A stretch of DNA of 64,000 nt, from positions 62,001 through 126,000 of the forward strand of contig CAVWJX010000011.1 in NCBI GenBank assembly GCA_963755435.1, in the 5' to 3' direction. This document shows, one piece after another, positions 50,601-58,592 of this stretch (position 1 is its first letter; each line of letters starts with the position of its first letter). The notes beneath the pieces are model-generated. The model had not been told where the DNA came from, did no database searches, and was given only the letters and a program-made list of their open reading frames with translations. The stretch is from AP-15 sp963755435 (GTDB taxonomy: Bacteria > Pseudomonadota > Alphaproteobacteria > ATCC43930 > CGMCC-115725). A program made the translations under genes and the position numbers.

Positions 50601-52502
50601 AATGTCCTCGCGACGAATAACGCCGGCGGCGTCAATATCAATACTTCAGGCGATGTGACCGCGGCCGGACCAGCGTCTGCCGCCATTCTGGCTCAAGCCA
50701 ACGGCGGCGATATCACGATCGGCGTCGCCGGCGGGACGATTACCGGCGGTTCGGGAACCGGCGCCGGCGTCGAGCTGATCGGCGGCGCAAACAACACCCT
50801 GAACAACCTCGGAACCATCACCACCGCCTCCGGCCTCGCCGGAACCGCGATCCTCGGCGCCCCGAGCCCAGGCCCGACGCCCTCATCGCCACCGGTGATC
50901 GGCAACAACGTCGTCAACAACGCCGGAACCGTGATCGGGAATGTGGCGCTCGGGCCGGGCCGCAACACCTTCAACAATCTGCCGGGCGGCACCGTCAATT
51001 CCGGCGCAACGCTCTATATCGGCCCGAACAACGCCTTTAACAACAACGGTAATTTGTCGCCGGGCGGGGCCGGGGTCTTGCAGACCACCGCGCTGACCGG
51101 AAATCTGGTGCAGGGCACCGCCGGCAAGATTTCCGTCGACATCAACCCGACGACTGGCCAATCCGACCGGATCAACGTCAGCGGCAGCGCCCAGCTCGCC
51201 GGCCAGGTGGTGGTGAACCCGAGTGCTACCGCGATCCCGACGGTGACGACGCCGTTCACCATCGTGCACGCCAATGGCGGGGTGACGGACCAAGGTCTGA
51301 CCCTCGCCGGCGCCGATCTCTTCAGTTCCGCCGTGGTGACGCCCGAGCTCGCACTCCTCGATCCGAACGATCTGGCGTTCCTGGTCGCGGTGGATTTCGC
51401 ACCGCCCGGCCTCAACGGCAACCAGAATGCGATCGGCCAGAACATCAACGCCATTCAACAGGCCGGGAGTTCGCCGAGTTTCCTGCCGGTGGCTCAGGCG
51501 CTGGTCACGATCCCCGATCTGTCGGGGCTCCAACAGGCCTACAACCAGCTTTCCCCCGAAACCTATGCCGACAACAAGGTCGCCGATTTCTATTCCGGCT
51601 TGCATTTCGCCAACAGCCTGATGAGCTGCAATGTCCCGGACGGGCGCTATGCCTTCATCAAGGAAGGACAGTGCGTCTGGGCGCAGCTCGGCGGCAAGTT
51701 TCTCGACCTCAACGCGACCTCGGGCAGCCTCGGCTTTGGCGAGAACGCGTTTGTGATGTCGGGCGGCGCCGAAGTGATGCTGCGGCCGGGGTGGTTTGCC
51801 AGCTTCGGCCTCGGCTACGATCACGGCAATATCAACACCGCCGGAAACCTCGCGCAGTCGCAAGCGAACCGCGCCCATTTCGGGGCGGCGATCAAATACA
51901 ATCCCGGGCCGCTGCTGCTCGCGGCCGCGGTTTATGGCGGCTACGGCTGGTACTCGACCGACCGCTACATCAATTTCCCCGACTTCAGCGCCGCCCCCAC
52001 TTCCGACAGCAACATCAGCCGCGTCGGCGGGCAATTGCGGGCCGCGTATCTGGTCGATCGCGGGGCGTGGTATTTGAAGCCGCTTGTCGACCTCAACGTG
52101 ATGCGGGTCAACCTCAACGGCTTCAGCGAACAGGGCGCCGGCGGCGCCGACCTCAACGTTTCCGGCAGCGGCACGACCGTCTTCAGCGCCTCGCCCGCGG
52201 TCGAGGTCGGGACCCAGACCGGCCTGCAAAACGGTGTGCTGGTCAGGCCCTTCGCCCGTCTCGGCGTCAGCGCGTTCAGCAACACCGCCTTTGCCGTCGA
52301 TGCCTCGTTCGCCGGCGCTCCCGGCGGGGTCGCCCCATTCAGCGTCGCCACCGGCATCGATACGGTGACCGCCGATGTCGCGGCGGGTGCGGACATGTTC
52401 TTGCCTGACAGCCGGTGGGCGCTGAAGCTCGCCTATGACGCCCATTACGGGGCGAGGGTACGCGACCAGGGGGTCAGCCTCAAAGCCAGCATCCGCTTCT
52501 GA
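47682..52502 (+). CDS. repeat-rich autotransporter (type V secretion)
   Basis: A 1606-aa outer-membrane autotransporter. Residues 1-47 form a long signal peptide ending Gly-Ala-Arg-Ala. The passenger (to about residue 1000) consists of units of roughly 25 aa built on Ser-Ser-Gly-x-Ile-x-Ile-x-Gly-x-Gly-x-Gly-Ile, predicting a beta-helix. Within it a 74-residue block occurs three times in tandem with almost identical DNA. After a linker, the last 280 residues form the 12-strand translocator ending in the terminal Ile-Arg-Phe beta signal. It probably acts as an adhesin. I chose the ATG at 47682 because AGGGGA precedes it. An upstream ATG at 47598 coincides with the predicted transcript start. 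Confidence 0.92.
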   Translation: MISFTRSNRRAGQPPRRLGAQPGKALIWQIIVAAAALCTASPGGARAAPDACSGVGVVTCSGNQSAGVEAPPGTTDLNVKSLTSDIAPTIGSGQPGILFLGSGNITLVSATSPFRIIIADDFVDGIVAQSDGAINATTSGGISIKGLFANGINLLSFAGGTINLASTSDISLAQGGNGILAYSDGIVALTSSGSIAVTGDGTGINATAGDHVTVSSSGPISITGDGDAIDATDLGGPASGGGVIVNSSGAISLAGNSAIGINASSESTDPISIASSSNISLTNGGAGISAAGSGVVTVNSSGAISVKGGTGAGIVAGSDGTGMVSINSSGAISIADDGVAIIGVSVGGAANVTSSGNLLLGGSGIGISAIGGTTANVSSSGGISIGGDGNAISAIANTGTANVTSSGSISLGGSGAAILAFSAGGDANVTSSGNMSVVGNDSNGIDAEGNLAGINSSGNISLANSGTAISASGATGATVNSLGGIAIGGSGDAIDASSSGGTASVTSTGSIFIAGTGTGISAQGTLTAVSSSGNISVGTGTGISASGKNGATVNASGSIAIGGNGSAIDASSTGGAASVASSGNIFIAGTGTGISAQGTLTAVSSSSNISVATGTGISASGTNGATVNASGMIAIGGNGSAIDASSTGGAASVASSGNIFIAGTGTGIDAEGNLAQVTSSGAISLANGGTGISAAGGSGPGGAANVTSSGSMFIAGNGTLTGIDAAANQVQVNSSGNISLENGGTGITTTGASGASVNSSGVIAIAGNGSAIDASSLGGAANVTSSGNISLAGSGAAISAAGANGANVGASGVISIGGDGSAIAASSPGATNVTSSANLFIGGSGVGIAAQGNLVQVNSSGGISLANGGTGIAASGGNGASVISSGVIAINGNGNAIAASSAGGATNVTSSGAIVIGGSGAGIAAQGNLVQVNSSGNILLANGGVGIASSGANSAIVSSSGRILVGGEGGSGINVLATNNAGGVNINTSGDVTAAGPASAAILAQANGGDITIGVAGGTITGGSGTGAGVELIGGANNTLNNLGTITTASGLAGTAILGAPSPGPTPSSPPVIGNNVVNNAGTVIGNVALGPGRNTFNNLPGGTVNSGATLYIGPNNAFNNNGNLSPGGAGVLQTTALTGNLVQGTAGKISVDINPTTGQSDRINVSGSAQLAGQVVVNPSATAIPTVTTPFTIVHANGGVTDQGLTLAGADLFSSAVVTPELALLDPNDLAFLVAVDFAPPGLNGNQNAIGQNINAIQQAGSSPSFLPVAQALVTIPDLSGLQQAYNQLSPETYADNKVADFYSGLHFANSLMSCNVPDGRYAFIKEGQCVWAQLGGKFLDLNATSGSLGFGENAFVMSGGAEVMLRPGWFASFGLGYDHGNINTAGNLAQSQANRAHFGAAIKYNPGPLLLAAAVYGGYGWYSTDRYINFPDFSAAPTSDSNISRVGGQLRAAYLVDRGAWYLKPLVDLNVMRVNLNGFSEQGAGGADLNVSGSGTTVFSASPAVEVGTQTGLQNGVLVRPFARLGVSAFSNTAFAVDASFAGAPGGVAPFSVATGIDTVTADVAAGADMFLPDSRWALKLAYDAHYGARVRDQGVSLKASIRF
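49158..49823 (+). repeat. 222-bp tandem repeats inside the autotransporter gene
   Basis: Matching positions at 49158, 49380 and 49602 are exactly 222 bp (74 codons) apart. The second and third copies are nearly identical for at least 90 bp around the match, and the first has diverged more. The end coordinate is approximate. The in-frame unit allows length variation by recombination without loss of the reading frame. Confidence 0.8.
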
Positions 52503-52639
52503 ATGTCGCCTCCAGCCGTCCGCCCGCGGCCGCGTCGCCGCTCGCAACGCGGTTGTGGCAAATCGAATTTGCTTGCATTGCCGGCCAATAAAACCGAGAG
52601 TTCCTGTATCTCTGGCTGGCAGAATCTTGGGAATGCACG

Positions 52640-54466
52640 ATGAAACGCGCCGCCGCCACGTTGTTCTTCCTGTTTTCTTTGGTTTTCTTTGGTTTTGCCG
52701 GCACCGCCGCTGCCTGCGCCTATACCGATCCGGTGCCGTGCAAAAAGCTGCGCATTTACAACAACAACCCGGCTAATGGCAATAACATTTATGTATTCTT
52801 CGAATCCTTCATCCAGCTGCCGACCAAGGCTGATTTATGGATGCAGGCTCAATTCAAAGTCACCGACTGGGACAGCAACTTTGTCAGCCCTCGAAGGTTT
52901 GTAACCACCCGACTGCGTCGAGCCTACATTCAGATCGGTGACGATGAAGGCATCGCACCAGGACAGTGGGTCGAGGTCACCGTTCCATTTTACACCCAGT
53001 TGCTGACGACAACGCCGGAAAATCGGGGAAAAATCCCCGACCAATATATCGATTGGTGGAATTCCGGGCGCATCGTCTTCCTTGACACCCAAGCGGCCTA
53101 CCACTCGGTCAAGGTCACAAACGCCCTCGGCAACCCACCCAAAGAGCCGCCACCACCCGGAGGCGGGGTCCCACCACCTCCTGTCAAATATCTGGCCGGG
53201 GCCGCGGTTCCGACTTGTACATACTCCACCGGCGCAAAGTGCACCGTGGCGCTGTTCGAGAATGCGCTCCAGCCGCTCGATGGCATTCCGTTCCAGCTTC
53301 AGGAATACACTCTCGCCTCGGCCGAAGGCCCCCCCCTCAACACCACGCTGCCGGCGCCTACCCGAACCAAAATTGATCTTCGTTTCGTCAACTATAATGT
53401 GTCGTCGCTCGATTCGGTATTCCTGCCGGTCGCGATGGGGCCGCTGACCAAGGCCGGCAACAGCGTCAATCTAGGGGTAGTGCCACCAGTGCCGGTGCCT
53501 TATGTCGGCACGGCGCTGACCACCGCCCAATTCAGGGCAACCCTCGACAAGTTCTCAAGCGGCGGAAACAATTGGCCAACGTACGTTCCGGCCTATTTTG
53601 ACGATATGGTTCGGCCTAATTTTCCGCCGGTTGCCGCCAAAGCCTGTTCTCTCGCACCGTTCTCCTCACCGAGCACCGGCGTTTATAACCTGCCGAAACT
53701 TCCCGGCACCTTCAACCTCTTGACCGCGTCATACCTCGGAGCCCGGGTGGACGATGGCGGAGGCATTGTATACCCGCCGGTGCCGCCGGTGTTGAGCTCA
53801 AATCCTGCTGACTACAAGGCCAAATATACGTCGAATGCATGTGTCCTCCCGACGCCTCCACTGTTTGTGAACCCCCCGAATTTGGGTGTGGCCGGCAAAT
53901 CGTTCATCGATTTGTGGAACCGATGTTATCCAAGCACTATGGATAATAGTGGAACCTGCCAGGATATCAGAACCGTCGCCAATCTGTTCGTGAACGAGAG
54001 CTATTATGGCAACAAGGCCTGCCAAAACCCGCAACCTCCTCCGTTTTACATAACGATGCAGGCCGTGTACGGTTGGGTTCCGATTGTCAATCGAGGTTGC
54101 ATTGGGCTCGATCTAAAAACCAATGTCGCGGCCTACCAAAAAGCCGCCCTCGCCTATTGCCGCCTGCAATACAATTACATAACCCTGCCGGCCGACAAGA
54201 GGGCCGAGTACACATTCAATCCTTTTACCGCCCTGATCCATGCGCCGTACAAGCCAACATTAGGCGGCGGCCTCGACTCCAGCGCCTACGCATTCTCGAT
54301 CGACGACAAATTGTCGTTCAAAAGTGTGGTGGCGGACGGGATCATTCTTACCATCGCCGGAACCAATGGCCTGGAGTTCGACCGCGCCGCCGGCCAGACC
54401 GCGCCGGTGCCAACCCCGATCCCGACAACTGCGCAACAGATAATCGACCACTGCAAGCTCGATTGA
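52640..54466 (+). CDS. secreted 608-aa protein, possibly GH64-like
   Basis: The first 25 residues are a clear signal peptide (Met-Lys-Arg, a Phe/Leu-rich core, Ala-Ala-Ala-Cys). The mature start Leu-Arg-Ile-Tyr-Asn-Asn-Asn with Ile-Tyr-Val-Phe-Phe-Glu, and the C-terminal Ser-Ser-Ala-Tyr-Ala-Phe-Ser-Ile-Asp-Asp-Lys, remind me of thaumatin-like GH64 beta-1,3-glucanases. I cannot confirm the catalytic Glu/Asp pair. A Pro-rich linker lies near residues 165-178, and many Cys suggest disulfides in the periplasm or outside. It follows the autotransporter by 137 bp on the same strand, so the two may be co-expressed at the surface. Confidence 0.6.
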   Translation: MKRAAATLFFLFSLVFFGFAGTAAACAYTDPVPCKKLRIYNNNPANGNNIYVFFESFIQLPTKADLWMQAQFKVTDWDSNFVSPRRFVTTRLRRAYIQIGDDEGIAPGQWVEVTVPFYTQLLTTTPENRGKIPDQYIDWWNSGRIVFLDTQAAYHSVKVTNALGNPPKEPPPPGGGVPPPPVKYLAGAAVPTCTYSTGAKCTVALFENALQPLDGIPFQLQEYTLASAEGPPLNTTLPAPTRTKIDLRFVNYNVSSLDSVFLPVAMGPLTKAGNSVNLGVVPPVPVPYVGTALTTAQFRATLDKFSSGGNNWPTYVPAYFDDMVRPNFPPVAAKACSLAPFSSPSTGVYNLPKLPGTFNLLTASYLGARVDDGGGIVYPPVPPVLSSNPADYKAKYTSNACVLPTPPLFVNPPNLGVAGKSFIDLWNRCYPSTMDNSGTCQDIRTVANLFVNESYYGNKACQNPQPPPFYITMQAVYGWVPIVNRGCIGLDLKTNVAAYQKAALAYCRLQYNYITLPADKRAEYTFNPFTALIHAPYKPTLGGGLDSSAYAFSIDDKLSFKSVVADGIILTIAGTNGLEFDRAAGQTAPVPTPIPTTAQQIIDHCKLD

Positions 54467-54562
54467 GGCGGTAGCGGCGAGGAATAGTTGGCCAGGACCA
54501 GGGCCGTTGCAGGTTTGAGGGCGCGCGTTGTGGCCCGCGGCAGCCCTGACCCCGGAGCCTTC

Positions 54563-54601
54563 AAGCGGATCGGGCAAGCGGATCGGGCAAGCGGATCGGG
54601 T
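54563..54601 (+). repeat. 13-bp tandem repeat, three copies
   Basis: AAGCGGATCGGGC is repeated at 54563, 54576 and 54589 (last base T in the third copy), in the intergenic DNA before the tRNA gene. Confidence 0.9.
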
Positions 54602-54637
54602 GCGGCCGCCGGCGGCCCGACCCGGCGACGACGCGGA

Positions 54638-54667
54638 TTGGCGTTTGTCGCGGCCGCGTGCTATCGA
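54638..54667 (+). promoter_or_regulatory. weak candidate promoter for the tRNA-Leu gene
   Basis: TTGGCG (54638-54643) and TATCGA (54662-54667) are 18 bp apart and would start transcription just upstream of the tRNA at 54676. Both boxes are poor matches. Confidence 0.3.
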
Positions 54668-54675
54668 GGGGGCCG

Positions 54676-54969
54676 GGCCCTATGGCGGAATTGGTAGACG
54701 CACGCGACTTGAACATGATTGAGTGCCGCGGCGGAAACGCCGCGCGTAGAACCGCCCAAAGTCGGGGAAGGCTTTGCTGCTGATCCCGAGCCAAGCCCGA
54801 AAAATCGGGAAGGTGTAGAGACTGGACGGGCGGCGCCTAAGGCGGCCATCGGCCGTGATGGCGAAGGGACAGTCCAGACCACGAACCCTCGCGGGGCGGC
54901 GAAAGCCGAAGTGGTACGAAAATCGCGAGCCCGCAAGGCGTCCCGGTTCGAGTCCGGGTAGGGCCACCA
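54676..54969 (+). tRNA. tRNA-Leu(UAA), interrupted by a group I intron
   Basis: Two exons fold into one leucine tRNA. Exon 1 (54676-54710) holds the 5' acceptor strand GGCCCTA, a D-arm of the Leu type (GCGGAATTGGTAGACGC) and the anticodon stem CGCGA followed by CTT. Exon 2 (54919-54969) starts AAAA, completes the stem with TCGCG, and carries a long variable arm (GCCCGCAAGGC), the T-arm CCCGG TTCGAGT CCGGG, the 3' acceptor strand TAGGGCC, discriminator A and an encoded CCA. The acceptor stem pairs perfectly. Joined, the loop reads CTTAAAA, giving anticodon UAA interrupted between U34 and A35. The gene lies alone, with no other tRNA nearby. Confidence 0.93.
54711..54918 (+). ncRNA. group I intron (IC3-like) in tRNA-Leu(UAA)
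   Basis: A 208-nt intron with no protein frame. The 5' exon ends in U and can pair with GAGT of the intron (54721-54724) to form P1 with a U-G pair at the splice site. P2 is a GC-rich hairpin with a GAAA loop. The core includes CCCGAGCCAAGCCCG, GGTGTAGAGACTGGACGG and AAGGGACAGTCC. These correspond closely to the Q, R and S regions of the cyanobacterial trnL intron as I remember it. The last base is G, as required for the 3' splice site. It should self-splice. Confidence 0.9.
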
Positions 54970-55019
54970 GCTTCGCTCGCGCCAGCGGGTGAAGCTGCGG
55001 CACCACCGCCCGAAAGCTC

Positions 55020-55412
55020 TCACGGGGCCGCCTCGATCCTGGCCATGTCGGCGTCGCTGAAACCGAAATGATGGCCGATCTCATGGATCAGCACATGCCG
55101 CACCAGCCGGGCCAGGTTCTCGCCGGTGCGCTGCCGATAGGCCAGGATCGGCCGGCGATAGAGATAGATCATGTCGACATGGGGAAGCGGGTCGGCGATG
55201 CTCTTGTGCGGCACGGCGACGCCATGATAGAGGCCGAGAATATCGAACGGGCTACGGAGCCCCATTGCCCGCTGGGTCGCCTCATCCGGGAAATCCTCGA
55301 CCCGGATGACCACCGCGCCGAGATGGCGGCGGAATTGTCGCGGGATCGCGGCGAGCACGCGGCCAGCCAATTCCTCGATCTCGGCCACGGACGGCGCCTC
55401 GGGCGCGATCAT
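55020..55412 (-). CDS. metallopeptidase family protein (minimal zincin)
   Basis: A 130-aa protein of the small zincin-like family (PF06262 type). The C-terminus carries His110-Glu-Ile-Gly-His114 with Asp120, that is HExxHxxGxxD. Leu-Gly-Leu-Tyr-His-Gly is also typical. Proteins of this size occur widely and their substrates are unknown. The ATG at 55412 is preferred because the frame upstream is low-complexity. It is divergent from the pterin dehydratase at 55487. Confidence 0.88.
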   Translation of the reverse strand: MIAPEAPSVAEIEELAGRVLAAIPRQFRRHLGAVVIRVEDFPDEATQRAMGLRSPFDILGLYHGVAVPHKSIADPLPHVDMIYLYRRPILAYRQRTGENLARLVRHVLIHEIGHHFGFSDADMARIEAAP

Positions 55413-55486
55413 CGCCCGAACCGGCGCTTGACCTCGGGCAGCCGATCGCGCACTTCCCTCAACAGCAACGAGGATCGGAGGGCGGC

Positions 55487-55804
55487 ATGGTCGAGAAGCT
55501 GGTCGGCGCGGCGCGGCACGCGGCACTTCACGAGCTCCATGGCTGGGTCGAGGTCGAGGATCGCGACGCGATCCGCAAGAGCTATCATTTCGGCGACTTC
55601 TCGGAGGCGTGGGGCTTCTGCTCGCGAATAGCGCTGGTGGCCGAGAAGATGGATCACCACCCCGAGCTGTTCAATGTCTACAACCGGGTCGAGCTCGTGC
55701 TGTCGACCCATGATGTCGACGGACTGAGCGAACGCGACGTGGCCCTCGCCCGGGCGATCGACGAGTTCGCCCCGGAACGCGACCGCCGCCCGCCGCTGCC
55801 CTGA
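55487..55804 (+). CDS. pterin-4a-carbinolamine dehydratase (4a-hydroxytetrahydrobiopterin dehydratase)
   Basis: A 105-aa PCD/DCoH protein that recycles the pterin cofactor of aromatic amino acid hydroxylases. The diagnostic block Glu-Lys-Met-Asp-His-His-Pro-Glu, then Tyr-Asn-Arg-Val and Thr-His-Asp-Val-Asp-Gly-Leu is complete, with the catalytic His pair. No phenylalanine hydroxylase gene is nearby. GGAGG precedes the start by 14 bp. Confidence 0.93.
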   Translation: MVEKLVGAARHAALHELHGWVEVEDRDAIRKSYHFGDFSEAWGFCSRIALVAEKMDHHPELFNVYNRVELVLSTHDVDGLSERDVALARAIDEFAPERDRRPPLP

Positions 55805-55912
55805 CCCGGTACCTGATCCGTTAAGCGTGGCGCGCGGACCACCGGGCGGCGGCAAGCCCGGCGCCACCATTCGGCCTCATCGGGGCAAGCGCCAAACGCC
55901 CGGCTCCCGGGC

Positions 55913-56455
55913 TTAGAGCAGCGGCACGGTGAAGGCCACATTGACCATTTCCTGGCCCGGATTCTTGTTGCCCAGGCCGGCGTTCGACATGTGATAGAAG
56001 CCGACCCCGAGGCGGCGCTGATCGGCGAAGCGATAGTCGAGCTCGGCGCCGGTGCGGAACTCCCACCAATAGCCGAGATTGAGCCCCTGGCCCGGAAAGA
56101 AATAACCGGCGGCCGCACTCGGGGTCAGGACCAGGTGGTCGGGAAAATTGATGTCGAAGCCGAACCCGAAATAGCCGTAGAATGCGCCCTGGCCGGTGCC
56201 CATCACCCCGACGAACGGCGAGAAGATCCACAAGACGTCGCCAAACCGGTATTCGCTGTCGATCATGCCGACCGCCTCGGCATGCTGCTTTTTATGGTCG
56301 GGCAGCACGTCGAAGACGCCGCCGCCGAGGGCGAAGCGCGGCGGATCGCCGGGCGAGCCAAAGGTGACCTGAGCCGCGGCCGGGCGTGCGGCGGCGACCG
56401 CAATCGCGCCGAGCAGACCCATCGCCGTCCGATGCGCGGCTGTGCTGAACCTCAC
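55913..56455 (-). CDS. pagL: PagL-like lipid A 3-O-deacylase
   Basis: A 180-aa outer-membrane beta-barrel enzyme that removes the 3-O acyl chain from lipid A. Residues 1-28 are a signal peptide ending Ala-Ala-Ala. The catalytic His155-Met-Ser157-Asn158 sits in Gly-Val-Gly-Phe-Tyr-His-Met-Ser-Asn-Ala, followed by the conserved Asn-Pro-Gly. AGGAG supports the GTG start at 56455. An overlapping ATG is out of frame. It implies a modified lipopolysaccharide in the host. Confidence 0.88.
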   Translation of the reverse strand: MRFSTAAHRTAMGLLGAIAVAAARPAAAQVTFGSPGDPPRFALGGGVFDVLPDHKKQHAEAVGMIDSEYRFGDVLWIFSPFVGVMGTGQGAFYGYFGFGFDINFPDHLVLTPSAAAGYFFPGQGLNLGYWWEFRTGAELDYRFADQRRLGVGFYHMSNAGLGNKNPGQEMVNVAFTVPLL

Positions 56456-56611
56456 ATTTGGCTCCTACCTGAGAACCGATCGGCGCACCATCGCATCGCG
56501 ATAACACGAGCGGCAAGCAAGTAAATCTGTAGTCGAATTGATTTATCGCCGCAGCCGGGCAAACTGGCCGCAGCCCGGCGCCGCAGATCGAGTTCTGCCG
56601 CCGCTCGTCGC

Positions 56612-57562
56612 TCAGGCGCGCTTCATGCGCTCGGTGGCCAGCACCAGCTGCTCGCGGATGCCGGGCTCCATCGCCGAATGCCCGGCGTCGGGAACGATGA
56701 CGTATTCGGCCGCCGGCCAGGCGCGGGCAAGCTCGTCGGCGCTGCCGATCGGGCACACCATGTCATAGCGGCCCTGCACGATGATCCCCGGCAGCTGGCG
56801 GATTTGCCCGATCCGGGCGATCAGGTCGCGCCCGCCGGCGAACAGATGGCAGCGGAAGAAATGGGCTTCGATCCGCGCCAGCCCCAGCGCCAGCCGGTCA
56901 TCGCCAAAGGCGGCCACGGTCTCGGGGTTCGGCAGCAACGTCGAGCAGGCGCCCTCATAGCTGCTCCAGGCGCGCGCCGCCGGCAGGTGGATCGACGGGT
57001 CGGGATCGAGCAGGCGGCGATGATAGGCAGCGAGGATGTCGCCGCGCTCGGCGTCCGGAAGAAATCCGGAAAAGGCGCGCCAGGCCTCGGGGAAGACCCG
57101 GCGCACGCCATAGAGGAACCAGTCGATCTCGGCGGCCCGGCACAGGAAGATCCCGCGCAGCACCAGCCCGGCGCATCGCCGCGGGTGGGTTTCGGCATAA
57201 TCGAGCGCCAGGGTCGAGCCCCAGGAGCCGCCGAAGATGAGCCATTTCTCGATGCCGAGCTCAAGGCGCAGCCGCTCGATGTCGGCGACGAGATGTGCCG
57301 GCGAATTGTCGCTGGTCTCGCCGAGCGGCGTCGAGCGTCCGGCGCCGCGCTGGTCAAAGATCACGATGCGCCAGTGATCGGGATCGAAGAACCGGCGATG
57401 CACGGCGGTGGCGCCGGCGCCGGGGCCGCCGTGCAGGAACAAGGCCGGTGCGCCGCGCGGGTTGCCCGACTGCTCCCAATACATCGTGTGGCGCTGGTCG
57501 AGAGCCAGCTTTCCGGTGCGATAGGGTTCGATCGGCGGATAGAGGTCGCGGCGGTTCGGCAT
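56612..57562 (-). CDS. pip: proline iminopeptidase
   Basis: A 316-aa alpha/beta-hydrolase of peptidase family S33 that releases N-terminal proline. It has the His-Gly-Gly-Pro-Gly oxyanion motif (44-48), the nucleophile Ser113 in Gly-Gly-Ser-Trp-Gly-Ser, an Asp in Gly-Arg-Tyr-Asp-Met-Val-Cys-Pro and a His in Asp-Ala-Gly-His-Ser. The length and the Phe-Asp-Gln-Arg-Gly-Ala-Gly-Arg-Ser segment are typical of Pip. Cytoplasmic, single gene. Confidence 0.94.
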   Translation of the reverse strand: MPNRRDLYPPIEPYRTGKLALDQRHTMYWEQSGNPRGAPALFLHGGPGAGATAVHRRFFDPDHWRIVIFDQRGAGRSTPLGETSDNSPAHLVADIERLRLELGIEKWLIFGGSWGSTLALDYAETHPRRCAGLVLRGIFLCRAAEIDWFLYGVRRVFPEAWRAFSGFLPDAERGDILAAYHRRLLDPDPSIHLPAARAWSSYEGACSTLLPNPETVAAFGDDRLALGLARIEAHFFRCHLFAGGRDLIARIGQIRQLPGIIVQGRYDMVCPIGSADELARAWPAAEYVIVPDAGHSAMEPGIREQLVLATERMKRA

Positions 57563-57693
57563 CGCCGGCGAGTGTAAGTTGCCGGGCGCCGATCACATAG
57601 CCCGGAAACAGCGCCTGGCCAGTTGGCGTCCGGGCTGGCGGCGCCGGGTTGCGCCAAGTCCCGGCCGCGCCTCGCCGGAAGCGGCGACGGGCG

Positions 57694-58468
57694 TCAGCGC
57701 CCGGCGGATGCTTGCCGGCCGGGTGCGCCGCCGGCGACGGCGATCTCCTTCGTCAGTTTGTCGGCCATCGCATCGGCGAACGAATTGAAATTCTTGACCA
57801 CGACCAGAAACGCGCTCGGACCGCCGATCACGTTCTGCCGATAGTAGCTTGGGTAGTCCGCCGGGCGGGTGGGTGTGCGCCGAAAAACTGGAATTCGGCT
57901 GCTCGTTGATGATCGCCAGCCCGTTGATGGTGATGCCGGCGGCCACCGCCTGATCGCGCGCCTCGGCGAGTGTCGGTCCGGAATTGCTGGTGCCGTCGCC
58001 CGAGATGTCGATGATGCGGCGCGCCGCCGGCCACTTCGCATCGGCGAAATGGGCCTTGGCAAAATCGATCGCGGCGCCGATCGCGGTGCGGCCGGTAAAG
58101 GAGCGCGGCGCCGTGAGGATCGCCGCCGCCGCGGCGGCGCCATCCTCCTCGTCGCGGATCAGGGTCCATTCGAGCACGACCTGTTGATCGTGCGCGCCGG
58201 ACCATTCGACAAAGCACACGCCGATCGCCCGGCTCCGGGTCGCCCCAATCGCCTTCAGCACGCGCGGGTCGGTCAGCGCCGCAGCATAGCCCTTGCGCTG
58301 CAATTCGAACTCGCCATCGTCGATGCTCCGCGACACATCGGCGGCGAGGACGATTTCGAGATCGACGCCGGGAGCCGTCAGCCCACCCGCTCCGCCCGCA
58401 AGGGCGCGCGCCGCGCCGATCGGCGACAGCACAACCAGAGTGGCCAGAGCGGCGAGCGCGGGTTTCAT
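57694..58468 (-). pseudogene. DUF1194 von Willebrand A-domain protein, frameshifted
   Basis: A secreted vWA protein with a signal peptide (residues 1-25) and a MIDAS-like Asp-Val-Ser-Arg-Ser. The body matches DUF1194 proteins up to His-Thr-His-Pro-Pro. The C-terminal part (Tyr-Tyr-Arg-Gln-Asn-Val-Ile-Gly-Gly-Pro-Ser-Ala-Phe) continues in another frame, the shift lying in a CCCGGCGG stretch near 57860-57872. One base removed restores the family sequence. The first frame instead continues to 57593 with an unrelated tail. Error or recent mutation cannot be separated here. Confidence 0.82.
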
Positions 58469-58592
58469 CGGGTTTTCTCGCGGTCTCGGGGCGGCTCAGG
58501 ATAAGGCGAGGCCGCGCAACATGTAAGAGCCTAGCTCAAGGCTCTGGCGAACGCGGCTGCGAACCTATGGTCTCGCCGCAAACCCGTTGCAG

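Noticed and set aside
47682..52502. CRISPR-like regular repeats
   Set aside because: The periodic sequence is an in-frame protein repeat of an autotransporter, without unique spacers. No CRISPR array was seen anywhere in the window.
54661..55084. minus-strand frames across the tRNA and intron, including a Trp-Trp-Pro-Tyr-Pro-Asp-Ser-Asn-Arg-Asp phrase
   Set aside because: This phrase is the well-known false translation of a tRNA-Leu gene on the opposite strand.
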